From Methylomonas sp. LL1 (GTDB taxonomy: Bacteria > Pseudomonadota > Gammaproteobacteria > Methylococcales > Methylomonadaceae), in assembly GCF_015711015.1 (NCBI RefSeq), contig NZ_CP064653.1, positions 4,734,578-4,798,577 of the forward strand: a DNA stretch of 64,000 nt, in the 5' to 3' direction. The notes beneath the pieces were generated by a model. The model was not told where the DNA came from. It saw only the letters and a program-made list of their open reading frames with translations, and did no database searches. The position numbers and the translations under genes were made by a program. Positions 1 through 7,939 of the stretch are shown here, one piece after another; within the stretch, counting starts at the first letter, position 1, and every line of letters begins with the position of its first letter.

Positions 1-429
1 CTTCTTATCCTCGCCGCGCAGCTGTGAGGCGATCGCCATCCCCAGCGCCGCGCTGATCGACGTACTGGAATGGCCGACGCCGAAAGCATCGTATTCGCTT
101 TCTTCGCGCGACGGAAAGGCCGAGACGCCGCCCAGCGTTCGGATTGTCGGCATCCTGTCCTTGCGTCCGGTCAGAATCTTATGCGGATAAGCCTGATGGC
201 CCACATCCCAGACCAACTGATCCACCGGGGTATCGAACACATAATGCAGCGCCACGGTCAGCTCGACCGTGCCCAGGCCCGCCGAAAAGTGGCCGCCGGA
301 GATGCTGACGGTATGAGTCAGATAGCTACGCAGCTCGTCGGCCAAGGCCTTGAGCTGTTCTTTCGGCAGGGCGCGGACATCGGACGGGCCGTGGATGGTG
401 TTCAGCAAGGGGTAACTGGACAGAGTCAT
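1..429 (-). CDS. dxs: 1-deoxy-D-xylulose-5-phosphate synthase, N-terminal part (runs off the left edge)
   Basis: Dxs condenses pyruvate with glyceraldehyde 3-phosphate using thiamine diphosphate, the first step of the non-mevalonate isoprenoid pathway in the cytoplasm. Reading leftwards from the ATG at 429-427, 143 codons are visible. The translation contains the transketolase-like stretches [29 protein letters not shown] and [14 protein letters not shown] that typify the N-terminal Dxs domain. The rest, about three quarters of a normal 620-640-residue protein, lies outside the window. It follows ispA on the same strand after a 130-bp gap, giving the common xseB-ispA-dxs order. Open frames on the opposite strand here are shadows. 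Confidence 0.93.
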   Translation of the reverse strand, partial: MTLSSYPLLNTIHGPSDVRALPKEQLKALADELRSYLTHTVSISGGHFSAGLGTVELTVALHYVFDTPVDQLVWDVGHQAYPHKILTGRKDRMPTIRTLGGVSAFPSREESEYDAFGVGHSSTSISAALGMAIASQLRGEDKK

Positions 430-559
430 GTCTTAAAAAATTCCTTTATGTGTATCTAGGCAAGACCGGGCGCGCATTTCGGCGTCGCTCTTGCTCGCCA
501 GGAGTAAATAACGACGCGATCCCGATTTAGATGATCACATCGTTGAGATAGTGCGAGGC

Positions 560-1453
560 TTAGTGCGTCCGTTCTATGATGTATAGTGATAAATCGCGCA
601 GCAAGTCTGCTTCGGAGCCAAAACCGGCCAAACTTTCGACGGCTTGTTCGTGTAACTCCAGGGCTTTCTGCTTGGCGCCGGCCATGCCCAGCAGGGCGGG
701 GTAGGTCGGTTTGTCGTTGTCTACATCCTTGCCTTGGGTTTTGCCCAGGGTGGCGGTATCGCTTTCCACGTCCAAGATGTCGTCCTTGACCTGAAACGAT
801 AAACCGATGCATTTGGCGTAGTGGTCCAGTTTTTTTGCAATGCAGGGATCGAGTTCGGACTTGGACAGCGCCGCAAGATTGACACTGGCGCGGATCAAGG
901 CGCCGGTCTTATGGATGTGCATGTTTTCCAGTTCCGGCAGGGTCAATTTAGTGCCGACGGAACCCAGGTCAATAGCCTGGCCGCCGACCATGCCTTGCGA
1001 ACCGCTGGCGCGAGTCAATGCGGCGATCATTTTCAGGCGGGCTTCGGCGTCGACCACAATGCTGGAATCGTTAGCCAGTATTTCAAATGCCAGGGCCTGC
1101 AGTGCGTCGCCGGCCAAAATCGCGGTAGCCTCGTCATAAGCCTTGTGACAAGTCGGTTTGCCTCGGCGCAGGTCGTCGTTGTCCATCGCCGGCAGATCGT
1201 CGTGAATTAAGGAGTAAACATGAATAAATTCCACCGCGCAGGCTGGCGCGTCCAGCACGTCTTCGCTCAAACCCAAAGCCCGGCCGGTTGCATATGTCAA
1301 CAGTGGGCGGGTACGTTTGCCGCCGTCCAACACGCTGTAGCGCATGGCTTGGTGCAGGGTCTGCGGTAGAATGTTCTCCGCGGGCAAACGGTCGGCCAAC
1401 GCGCGTTCGACGCGGTTTTGGCAGGCGGTAAGATAGGTTTTTAAATTACTCAT
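560..1453 (-). CDS. ispA: (2E,6E)-farnesyl diphosphate synthase
   Basis: This 297-residue prenyltransferase condenses IPP with DMAPP and GPP to make farnesyl diphosphate, the precursor of quinone side chains, undecaprenyl phosphate and hopanoids. Both aspartate-rich motifs are visible: the first in HDDLPAMDNDD (about residue 84) and the second in QVKDDILD. The stretch LDGGKRTRPLL near residue 43 binds pyrophosphate. Length matches the bacterial short-chain family. The ATG at 1453 overlaps the end of xseB by 8 bp, which suggests translational coupling. The dxs gene follows downstream. Confidence 0.96.
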   Translation of the reverse strand: MSNLKTYLTACQNRVERALADRLPAENILPQTLHQAMRYSVLDGGKRTRPLLTYATGRALGLSEDVLDAPACAVEFIHVYSLIHDDLPAMDNDDLRRGKPTCHKAYDEATAILAGDALQALAFEILANDSSIVVDAEARLKMIAALTRASGSQGMVGGQAIDLGSVGTKLTLPELENMHIHKTGALIRASVNLAALSKSELDPCIAKKLDHYAKCIGLSFQVKDDILDVESDTATLGKTQGKDVDNDKPTYPALLGMAGAKQKALELHEQAVESLAGFGSEADLLRDLSLYIIERTH

Positions 1454-1679
1454 CGTTGAATGGCTCCAGGGTTTGTTGGCCGTTTTTTTCTAATAGGATT
1501 TGCACTTTTTGCTCGGCTTCCTGCAAGGCTTGCTGGCAGTTGCGAGTCAATTTAATGCCGCGTTCGAAGGATTTTAAGGATTCCTCCAGGGAAATATCAC
1601 CGCGTTCCATTTGCTCGACCAAATTCTCCAGTTCTTCCATCGCTTCCTCAAATTGGGATGCGCTTTTTCTTCTCGACAT
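1446..1679 (-). CDS. xseB: Exodeoxyribonuclease VII small subunit
   Basis: The 77-residue protein has the XseB signature: FEEAMEELENLVEQMERGDISLEESLKSFERG, here split as FEEAMEELENLVEQME (about residues 10-25) and RGDISLEESL. XseB binds the XseA catalytic subunit to form exonuclease VII, which degrades single-stranded DNA from both ends. Coupling with ispA and dxs is the usual gammaproteobacterial order. The start faces parE, leaving about 70 bp for divergent promoters. Confidence 0.94.
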   Translation of the reverse strand: MSRRKSASQFEEAMEELENLVEQMERGDISLEESLKSFERGIKLTRNCQQALQEAEQKVQILLEKNGQQTLEPFNDE

Positions 1680-1750
1680 ATAATGTGTACTGACGTGCTC
1701 AAAAATGACCGAGCATTATAGTATGAATTCACAGCCAATGATGAGTAACA

Positions 1751-3640
1751 ATGAGTAACGAATATAACGCCGCGGCGATTGAAGTACTGAGCGGCCTGGA
1801 CCCGGTGCGCAAACGCCCCGGCATGTACACCGACACCACGCGTCCCAACCATTTGGTGCAGGAAGTGGTAGACAACAGCGTCGACGAGGCTTTGGCCGGC
1901 CACGCCGACAGTATCGAAGTAACGCTTTACAAGGATGGCTCGGTCAAGGTAGTCGATAATGGCCGTGGTATGCCGGTCGACATTCATCCCGAGCAGGGAA
2001 TTCCCGGCGTGGAAGTCATCCTGACCCAGTTGCATGCCGGCGGTAAGTTTTCCAACAAAAACTATCAGTTCTCCGGCGGTTTGCATGGTGTCGGGGTGTC
2101 GGTGGTCAATGCCTTGTCGGAAAAACTGCTGGTCGAGATCAAGCGCGGCGGCGGGGTGTATCAAATGGAATTTGCCGGCGGCGACAAAGTCAGCGAATTA
2201 CAGCAAATCAATAACGTCGGCAAGAACAACACCGGAAGCACGGTACATTTCTGGCCGGACGGCAAGTATTTCGATTCCAACCGGGTGTCGGTCAGCAAGC
2301 TCAAACATGTGCTGCGCGCCAAGGCCGTGTTGTGCCCTGGCTTGAAAATCAGCTTGAATTCGGAGCTCAGCGACGAGCAATTCGAATGGTGTTATCAGAA
2401 CGGCTTGCGGGAATATTTGCTGGACCGGGTCGGCGACGCGGAGATTTTCCCTCAGCCGCCGTTCATGGCCAACATGGCGGCCAGCAACGAGGCGGTGGAG
2501 TGGGGCATTGTCTGGACGCCGGACAGTCTGCCGGAAACCATCGCCGAGAGTTATGTCAATCTGGTGCCGACTGCCCAGGGCGGCACCCATGTCAACGGCT
2601 TGCGCGCAGGTTTGACCGAGGCGATGCGCGAGTTTTTAGACTTTCGCAACCTGTTGCCGCGCGGCGTCAAGGTCGCACCGGAAGACGTCTGGGAAAGTTG
2701 CCACTTCGTGCTGTCGGTAAAGCTGGAAGACCCGCAGTTTTCCGGGCAGACCAAGGAGCGTTTGAGTTCGCGCGAATGCGTGACCTTCGTCTCCGGCGTC
2801 GCCAAGGACACCTTCAGCCTGTGGTTGAACCAGCATCCGCAGGAAGGCGAAAAAATCGCCGAGATCATTTTGGCCAGCGCCCAGAAGCGTTTGAGGGCCG
2901 GCAAGAAAATCATCCGCAAGAAAATCACCAGCGGCCCGGCCTTGCCCGGCAAACTGGCGGATTGTTCGGGGCAGGATCTCAGTCGCACCGAACTGTTCCT
3001 GGTCGAGGGCGATTCGGCCGGCGGCTCGGCCAAGCAGGCCAGAGACCGCGAATTTCAGGCCATCATGCCGTTGCGCGGCAAGATTTTGAATACTTGGGAG
3101 GTCGATTCAGGCGAGGTGATGGCTTCACAAGAGGTGCATGACATAGCGGTGGCCTTAGGCATAGAGCCGGACAGCAACGACCTGCAAAACCTGCGTTACG
3201 GCAAGATCTGCATCCTGGCCGATGCCGATTCCGACGGCAACCACATCGCCACCTTGATCTGCGCGCTGTTTTATCAGCATTTCAACGCGTTGGTCAGGGC
3301 AGGGCATGTGTTCGTGGCGATGCCGCCCTTGTATCGGATCGATGTCGGCAAGAAGGTGTTTTATGCCTTGGACGAATCGGAACGACTGGGCGTGTTGGCA
3401 AGGATAGAAGCCGAAAAACTCACCGGCAAGATCAACATTCAGCGCTTCAAAGGTTTGGGCGAGATGAATCCGTCGCAGCTCAGGGAAACTACCATGAATC
3501 CCGACACCCGGCGCCTGGTGCAGTTGACCGTGGAAGAAAACGACGATACCCGTGAACAGATGGACTTGCTGCTGGCCAAGAAACGAGCCGGCGACCGCAA
3601 GAGTTGGCTGGAAGACAAGGGTAATTTGGCGGAAGTTTAG
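1751..3640 (+). CDS. parE: DNA topoisomerase IV subunit B
   Basis: The 629-residue protein is the ATPase subunit of topoisomerase IV, which pairs with ParC to decatenate chromosomes. The GHKL ATP-binding fold is visible in EVVDNSVDEALAGHAD (Bergerat N-box) and VDNGRGMPVDIHPEQGIPG. The TOPRIM region shows LVEGDSAGGSAKQARDR and ADADSDGNHI, and the C-terminus has QRFKGLGEMNPSQL. The length equals typical ParE and lacks the GyrB insert, favouring ParE over GyrB. The chosen ATG is the second of two tandem copies of ATGAGTAAC; the frame just upstream is closed by a TGA. No clear Shine-Dalgarno is visible. Confidence 0.96.
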   Translation: MSNEYNAAAIEVLSGLDPVRKRPGMYTDTTRPNHLVQEVVDNSVDEALAGHADSIEVTLYKDGSVKVVDNGRGMPVDIHPEQGIPGVEVILTQLHAGGKFSNKNYQFSGGLHGVGVSVVNALSEKLLVEIKRGGGVYQMEFAGGDKVSELQQINNVGKNNTGSTVHFWPDGKYFDSNRVSVSKLKHVLRAKAVLCPGLKISLNSELSDEQFEWCYQNGLREYLLDRVGDAEIFPQPPFMANMAASNEAVEWGIVWTPDSLPETIAESYVNLVPTAQGGTHVNGLRAGLTEAMREFLDFRNLLPRGVKVAPEDVWESCHFVLSVKLEDPQFSGQTKERLSSRECVTFVSGVAKDTFSLWLNQHPQEGEKIAEIILASAQKRLRAGKKIIRKKITSGPALPGKLADCSGQDLSRTELFLVEGDSAGGSAKQARDREFQAIMPLRGKILNTWEVDSGEVMASQEVHDIAVALGIEPDSNDLQNLRYGKICILADADSDGNHIATLICALFYQHFNALVRAGHVFVAMPPLYRIDVGKKVFYALDESERLGVLARIEAEKLTGKINIQRFKGLGEMNPSQLRETTMNPDTRRLVQLTVEENDDTREQMDLLLAKKRAGDRKSWLEDKGNLAEV

Positions 3641-3715
3641 GTGCGGCCTACCTGGTTTGTTAAAGTATGTTGGGTTATCATGCGCATACGAAAGCAATAA
3701 CTAAGAGAGTGTTTT

Positions 3716-3955
3716 ATGGCAACCACCGGAGCGGCAGCAAAGAAAGCTACCAACATCACGCTGTCGGTTGATGTGTTGAACGAGGCCAAGGCTTTGGGTA
3801 TCAACATTTCGCAAAGCTGTGATCAGTATTTGCGCGAACTGGTGCGTAGCGAGCGCGAACGCCGATGGCAGCAGGAAAATGCTGAATTTATTGCTATCTA
3901 CAATCAAACCGTCGAGCAGGAGGGGTTGCCGTTGGAACCATGGCGGAATTTTTAG
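3716..3955 (+). CDS. ccdA: CcdA-family antitoxin
   Basis: This 79-residue protein has an N-terminal ribbon-helix-helix stretch (TNITLSVDVLNEAKALGINIS, split here as TNITLSVDV and LNEAKALGINIS) and an acidic, tryptophan-containing tail (RERRWQQENAEF). That is the CcdA layout: the N-terminus binds the operator and the tail wraps CcdB. It precedes the toxin by one base. In the family, the pair represses its own promoter. The 75-bp gap before it holds the small palindrome ATGCGCAT at 3680-3687, a possible but unproven operator element. Confidence 0.85.
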   Translation: MATTGAAAKKATNITLSVDVLNEAKALGINISQSCDQYLRELVRSERERRWQQENAEFIAIYNQTVEQEGLPLEPWRNF

Positions 3956-3956
3956 C

Positions 3957-4274
3957 GTGGCGCGTTTCGATGTCTATCGCAACAGTGGAGGCAAAGTTGA
4001 AGAGGTGCCTTTTTTACTGGATGTGCAAAGCGATGTGCTGAGCGCGTTGGATACGCGTGTGGTGGTGCCTTTACGTCGCCGGGATCGATTCTCCGCCAAG
4101 ACGCTGCCCTCCAATTTAATGCCGGCTGTTATCGTTGACGGTTTGGAGTGTGTGCTGGAAATTCCAAAACTGGCCGCAGTGCCGATACGCATCCTGAAGC
4201 GACCAGTGACGACTCTTTACGATCATCAATTTGAAATTACGGCAGCGCTGGATTTTCTATTTCAAGGATTTTAG
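3957..4274 (+). CDS. ccdB: CcdB-family toxin (DNA gyrase poison)
   Basis: Translation from the GTG at 3957, one base after the ccdA stop, gives 105 residues beginning VARFDVYRN. The order FLLDVQSDVL, TRVVVPL, MPAVIVDGLECVLEI, ALDFLFQGF matches CcdB, including the C-terminal hydrophobic-G-F ending; the last three residues of F-plasmid CcdB are essential for poisoning GyrA. A start further upstream would overlap ccdA in another frame, so the GTG with direct coupling is preferred. In the family the toxin traps gyrase on DNA until CcdA removes it. Whether this copy is active cannot be read from sequence. Confidence 0.85.
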   Translation: MARFDVYRNSGGKVEEVPFLLDVQSDVLSALDTRVVVPLRRRDRFSAKTLPSNLMPAVIVDGLECVLEIPKLAAVPIRILKRPVTTLYDHQFEITAALDFLFQGF

Positions 4275-4337
4275 CCTGCACAATTGGTGTAATTCCCCGC
4301 CGGCGTAGCCTGCTTACTCATATCAATTCGGAATATC

Positions 4338-5171
4338 ATGATAGAAATCGGCAAATTAAACACGCTGACCATTAACAATCAACGCGACAACCAGTTTTAT
4401 CTGGATGGCGGCGAATTGGGGGATATTGCCCTTGCCGATAAGGAGTTTCGCGGACAGGTGGGTGATAGTCTACGGGTGTTCGTCTACATCGATGGTAAAA
4501 ATCAGACTATCGCCACCATTCAAATCCCCAAGGCCCAGGCCGATCAAGTCGCCTGGTTGAAGGTGGTGTCGTTGAGTCACGCGGGTGCGTTCATGGATTG
4601 GGGCTTGCCCAAGGATTTGTTGGTACCGTTCAGCGAACAGAAATGCAAGATGGTGGAAGGCCGGTTTTATCTGGTGCGTTTGTTTTTGGACGAAAATAAC
4701 CGTATCGCCGCCTCGATGCTGTTGGATGACTTTATTCAGGATGAAGCCTTTTATTACAAGGAAGGACAAGCGGTGGAGTTGATCATAGCCGACGAAACCG
4801 AATTGGGTTTCAAGGCGATAGTCGATCATAAATACTGGGGCGTGCTGTATAAAAACGAAATTTTCCAGCCGGTAAAGAAAGGTCAATCGCTGTCCGGTTT
4901 TATCAAAAAAGTGCGGTCGGATCACAAGTTGGATTTGATTCTGAACCAGGAGAAATATGGCCAGAAAGTCGATAGCACGTCCGCTAAGATTTTATCCGTG
5001 CTGGAAAAGCACGGCGGTTACATCGCCTTGACGGACAAGAGTCCGCCCGAGATGATTTACGATACCTTTGCGGTCAGCAAGAAAGTGTTCAAACAGGCCA
5101 TTGGTGGCTTGTATAAACAACGTAAGATTGTGATCGAAGACAAGGGCATCAGGCTGGTTGACAAAAAATAG
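4338..5171 (+). CDS. CvfB-family S1 RNA-binding protein
   Basis: The 277-residue protein matches the CvfB/YitL family: S1-like OB folds followed by a C-terminal winged helix. The N-terminus (IGKLNTLTI, QFYLDGGELGDIALADKEF) and the second S1 domain (VSLSHAGAFMDWGLPKDLLVPFSEQK, about residues 77-102) are characteristic. The winged helix covers roughly residues 220-275 (ILSVLEKHGGYIALTDKSPPE). Family members bind RNA and influence virulence or stress gene expression in Gram-positive bacteria; the role in gammaproteobacteria is unknown. The gene stands alone, convergent with the kinase at 5199. Confidence 0.85.
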   Translation: MIEIGKLNTLTINNQRDNQFYLDGGELGDIALADKEFRGQVGDSLRVFVYIDGKNQTIATIQIPKAQADQVAWLKVVSLSHAGAFMDWGLPKDLLVPFSEQKCKMVEGRFYLVRLFLDENNRIAASMLLDDFIQDEAFYYKEGQAVELIIADETELGFKAIVDHKYWGVLYKNEIFQPVKKGQSLSGFIKKVRSDHKLDLILNQEKYGQKVDSTSAKILSVLEKHGGYIALTDKSPPEMIYDTFAVSKKVFKQAIGGLYKQRKIVIEDKGIRLVDKK

Positions 5172-5198
5172 CCGTCCAAAATTTACCAGACAAGCCGG

Positions 5199-6881
5199 TT
5201 ATTGGCTTGCCCGTAGCTTCTCTCTTAGCGATAGCAGGCCTTTGTGCGCTGGATGGGCTTCGAGCCCTTCCAACACTTTTTTCAATGCCGCCGAGCGGTC
5301 GTTTCTTTCATAGGCTTCCCAGGCTTGTTGCTCCAACGTGTCGGCAATTTTGATGATGCCCTGGGTTGCCGATTTATTGTAGGGATCGATTTTCAGTATT
5401 TCCTGGTAGGCCCATAAAGCGTTGCTGCCGGTGGGAGCGGTCAGGTAGCCGACGTCGGCATGGATACTGGCCAATTCCAATAAATCCTTGATTTTTTGCT
5501 GCTGTTCGGCGGAGAGCTGTATGGCCACTTTCGGGGCTTCGACCACGGTTGGCGGCGCAATCATGCTCAGATAAATGTTGGCCGCAAAGAGCCCGGTAGC
5601 CAGAACTCCGGTCCCCCATAAGCCGTAAAACACCGCCGAACGCGGCCCCAGAGCCGCCAGAAATTTGTCTACCGTCGGGGTGCGTTGCGTTTGTTGAAAA
5701 GCCAAGGCTTTTTGCAGGCCTTTCCATTGCCTGCGGGATAATTTGGGAATGGGTTTGGCCTGTAAATTGACTTCCAGGGCTTTTTCGGCGGAAAGGCGTC
5801 CGAAAGGATGTTTACCGCTCAACAGTTCATAACTGACGCAAGCCAGTGCGTAAATATCGTCGCGTTGATCCGGATCGCTGTGATGCAGTTGTTCCAGGCT
5901 GGCATAGGATGGCGTGAATGCCCCTAATGAACGGGCATTGAATATGGTGGCATCCTGGTGGTCTTTATCGCTACGGCTAATCGCGCAGGCGATGCCGAAA
6001 TCCAGCACCCGCACTTCACCATTGATGTCGATAAACACGTTGCCCGGTTTGAAATCGGAATGGACGATATTTTTTTTATGGGCATGGCGTAAGGCATCGG
6101 CCATCGCATGAATAATCGGCCAGGCTTGTTTGAACGGTAAGCCGTCCGGATTTTCCTTGATTAAATGGCTTAGCGGTTGGCCCTCGAGGTATTCCATGGA
6201 CATGAATACATGTCCGCCGTCGCGGTCGAAATCGTAAACTTTAATGATGTTGGGATGAGAAAGGGTCTGAGCGCGCTTGGTTTCGCGCTGCAGCGACACC
6301 AGAGCCATCGGGTTGGCCTGAAAGTCCTGATTCAATACTTTCAAGGCCACGAAAGGGTCTTTATCCTGGGCCTCGATTTTACGTAAATCGGTGGCCTTGA
6401 ACACCATGCCCATGCCGCCCACGCCAAGCAGTTGTTGCAACTCGAACCGGTTTTTCAGAATGCTGCCGACCGTGAGTTCCCGGTGCGGATGCTGCTCCCG
6501 CAATCCCTTCAGTAGTGACTCGGTATTCATCGGGGGGGAGGTTGGGGACGAGGTCGGTGTTAACGTTTGAGCCAGGGCCGGTGACGGATTCGAGGCGGCG
6601 GGTTGGATCCGGGTTGCATCGTCTTGGTTGGCTGATGGGGGAAGGACAGTGGCCGAATCGAACGGCTGACTGATTTGGGTTTTGTCGCTCAATTCCCCTT
6701 CCAGGGCGCTATAGACCTGCGGGGGGATTCTGCCGGCGCGATATTCGGCTTCCAGTAACTGTCTGGCCGCATTACTCATGGCTTCCGGCGCTAGTCCGGT
6801 CTGTCTGGCGACTCGCGCTAATTCGTCGAAAGGGATTTGCGATTGCTGAAAGGCTTTTAATGCGGTGTCGAACGCGTTCAT
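5199..6881 (-). CDS. Membrane Ser/Thr protein kinase, PpkA-like, next to the T6SS genes
   Basis: The 560-residue Hanks-type kinase has an N-terminal helical and proline/serine-rich region (1-140), a kinase domain (about 145-405) and one membrane segment near 417-440, followed by a helical repeat-like C-terminus. Visible catalytic parts are the glycine loop GVGGMG (153-158), Lys181 in FVALK, the catalytic loop HSDFKPGN (274-281, Asp276) and DFG (294-296). The usual HRD is HSD, so it is a non-RD kinase. It is divergent from tssJ and close to genes for an FHA protein and a PP2C phosphatase. It is therefore the likely PpkA of a threonine-phosphorylation pathway controlling this T6SS. Its partner or substrate is inferred. 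Confidence 0.88.
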   Translation of the reverse strand: MNAFDTALKAFQQSQIPFDELARVARQTGLAPEAMSNAARQLLEAEYRAGRIPPQVYSALEGELSDKTQISQPFDSATVLPPSANQDDATRIQPAASNPSPALAQTLTPTSSPTSPPMNTESLLKGLREQHPHRELTVGSILKNRFELQQLLGVGGMGMVFKATDLRKIEAQDKDPFVALKVLNQDFQANPMALVSLQRETKRAQTLSHPNIIKVYDFDRDGGHVFMSMEYLEGQPLSHLIKENPDGLPFKQAWPIIHAMADALRHAHKKNIVHSDFKPGNVFIDINGEVRVLDFGIACAISRSDKDHQDATIFNARSLGAFTPSYASLEQLHHSDPDQRDDIYALACVSYELLSGKHPFGRLSAEKALEVNLQAKPIPKLSRRQWKGLQKALAFQQTQRTPTVDKFLAALGPRSAVFYGLWGTGVLATGLFAANIYLSMIAPPTVVEAPKVAIQLSAEQQQKIKDLLELASIHADVGYLTAPTGSNALWAYQEILKIDPYNKSATQGIIKIADTLEQQAWEAYERNDRSAALKKVLEGLEAHPAHKGLLSLREKLRASQ

Positions 6882-7001
6882 GGTGGTTTGGCCGTGGAAG
6901 TTGATCTTGATTTTAGCCGAACTCGAACCGGATGTCGTGTCGGGGCTGATTTAAGACTCGGATCGTAAAGTTGGATGAAGGCTTGCGCTAATCCAAGACA
7001 G

Positions 7002-7058
7002 CTTGGCCTTATAATCCGGGCTAAGTGTAGGTAAAGCTGTTTTACCGATAAGGCCGAG
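7002..7058. promoter_or_regulatory. Nested inverted repeat in the 348-bp gap between kinase and tssJ
   Basis: The gap 6882-7229 has no gene. Within it, CTTGGCCTTAT (7002-7012) pairs with ATAAGGCCGAG (7048-7058), one G-T pair included. Inside sits GGTAAA-gctgt-TTTACC (7030-7046). A perfect TATAAT lies at 7010-7015 but no good -35 box stands at the right distance. A 10-bp palindrome TTATCGATAA follows at 7114-7123. The structure could be an mRNA leader, a divergent operator or a terminator; no T-tract follows it. Confidence 0.35.
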
Positions 7059-7229
7059 CGATTTAAATAGGCGCTGTTAATTTTGAAATGTTATCGTTAG
7101 CCTACAATTCGGGTTATCGATAAGGCTTGTAATCTTGCCGCTTCGGCAACGGTTTTGTGGAACAGGCTTTAATGGTTTTTAACCTAGGCTTAGGTCAAAA
7201 CAACTAAATTGAATAGAGGTCTTGCGAAT

Positions 7230-7703
7230 ATGAAACGCTATTTTCTATTGTCCATAGTTAATTTTATGTTGCTGGGCTGCGCCGGTGATCCACCGCTGCA
7301 ACCACTTCCGCCTCCACCTACTATCGTCAATTTGCAAATTGATGCAGCCTCGAACCTGAATGCCGACAATAATGGTAACGGCGCGCCGGTCATGCTTAGG
7401 ATTTACGAGTTACGCGAGCGAAGCGCATTCCAATCCAGCGATTTTTTTGCTTTGTTTAATAATGACCAGGCCACCCTGGCAGCCGATTTGGTGCGCAAGC
7501 AAGAGTTATTGTTGACCCCCGGTGAAACTAAAAAACTGACGATCAAACCTGATGACAACGTGCGTTCCTTGGGTTTTTTTGCCGGTTTCAGGCAATTGGA
7601 TACCGCGCAATGGCGTGCCGTGGCCGAGTTTCAGTTGAATCGAAGCCAAACTTACAACGTAAAACTGCAAAACAACCAATTAAGCGTTGCTCCCGCGCCT
7701 TAA
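7230..7703 (+). CDS. tssJ: Type VI secretion lipoprotein TssJ
   Basis: TssJ is the outer-membrane lipoprotein that anchors the TssL-TssM membrane complex of the type VI secretion system. The ATG at 7230 is preferred over an in-frame TTG at 7209 because it has AGAGGT upstream and opens directly into a lipoprotein signal (KRYFLLSIVNFMLLGC, lipobox LLGC). The mature part contains the family pattern of a beta-sandwich: PVMLRIYELRERSAFQSSDFFALF, then LTPGETKKLTI and LGFFAGFRQLDTAQWRA. The length of 157 residues is normal. It heads the T6SS gene run. Confidence 0.92.
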   Translation: MKRYFLLSIVNFMLLGCAGDPPLQPLPPPPTIVNLQIDAASNLNADNNGNGAPVMLRIYELRERSAFQSSDFFALFNNDQATLAADLVRKQELLLTPGETKKLTIKPDDNVRSLGFFAGFRQLDTAQWRAVAEFQLNRSQTYNVKLQNNQLSVAPAP

Positions 7704-7720
7704 GGGAATTCTAAGCCAGT

Positions 7721-7763
7721 TGATTCCGTTCATGGTTCGATAAACTTACCGCGAACGGAATCA
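7721..7763. terminator. 11-bp perfect inverted repeat after tssJ
   Basis: TGATTCCGTTC (7721-7731) and GAACGGAATCA (7753-7763) are perfect inverted arms around a 21-base loop, 17 bases after the tssJ stop. No T-run follows immediately, so it could be a weak terminator, a processing site or an operator for the following caspase gene, which lies 176 bp further on. Confidence 0.4.
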
Positions 7764-7939
7764 GTCATTTACTCTTCATCCCGAGCCTACCGAACGAGGT
7801 AATCGGAGCTCCTTAAGCACTGTTTTATTCGGCTGGCAAACTCTTGGCGGACTTGGCAAAAAACAAATAGGCATTTGTCGCTATTGCCGTTTTCTGCTAT
7901 TTTCGAGGGAGCTATTTATCACATCGACAAGGCGGCCGT

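Noticed and set aside
70..459. Plus-strand frame over the dxs region
   Set aside because: It is antisense to a clearly recognisable Dxs N-terminus.
2332..3141. Long plus-strand frame inside parE in another frame
   Set aside because: It is a shadow caused by GC-biased codons; the parE frame has all expected motifs.
5191..5209. CAAGCC-n7-GGCTTG hairpin at the end of the kinase gene
   Set aside because: The stem is only 6 bp, overlaps the stop codon and is not followed by a T-tract, so I do not call a terminator.
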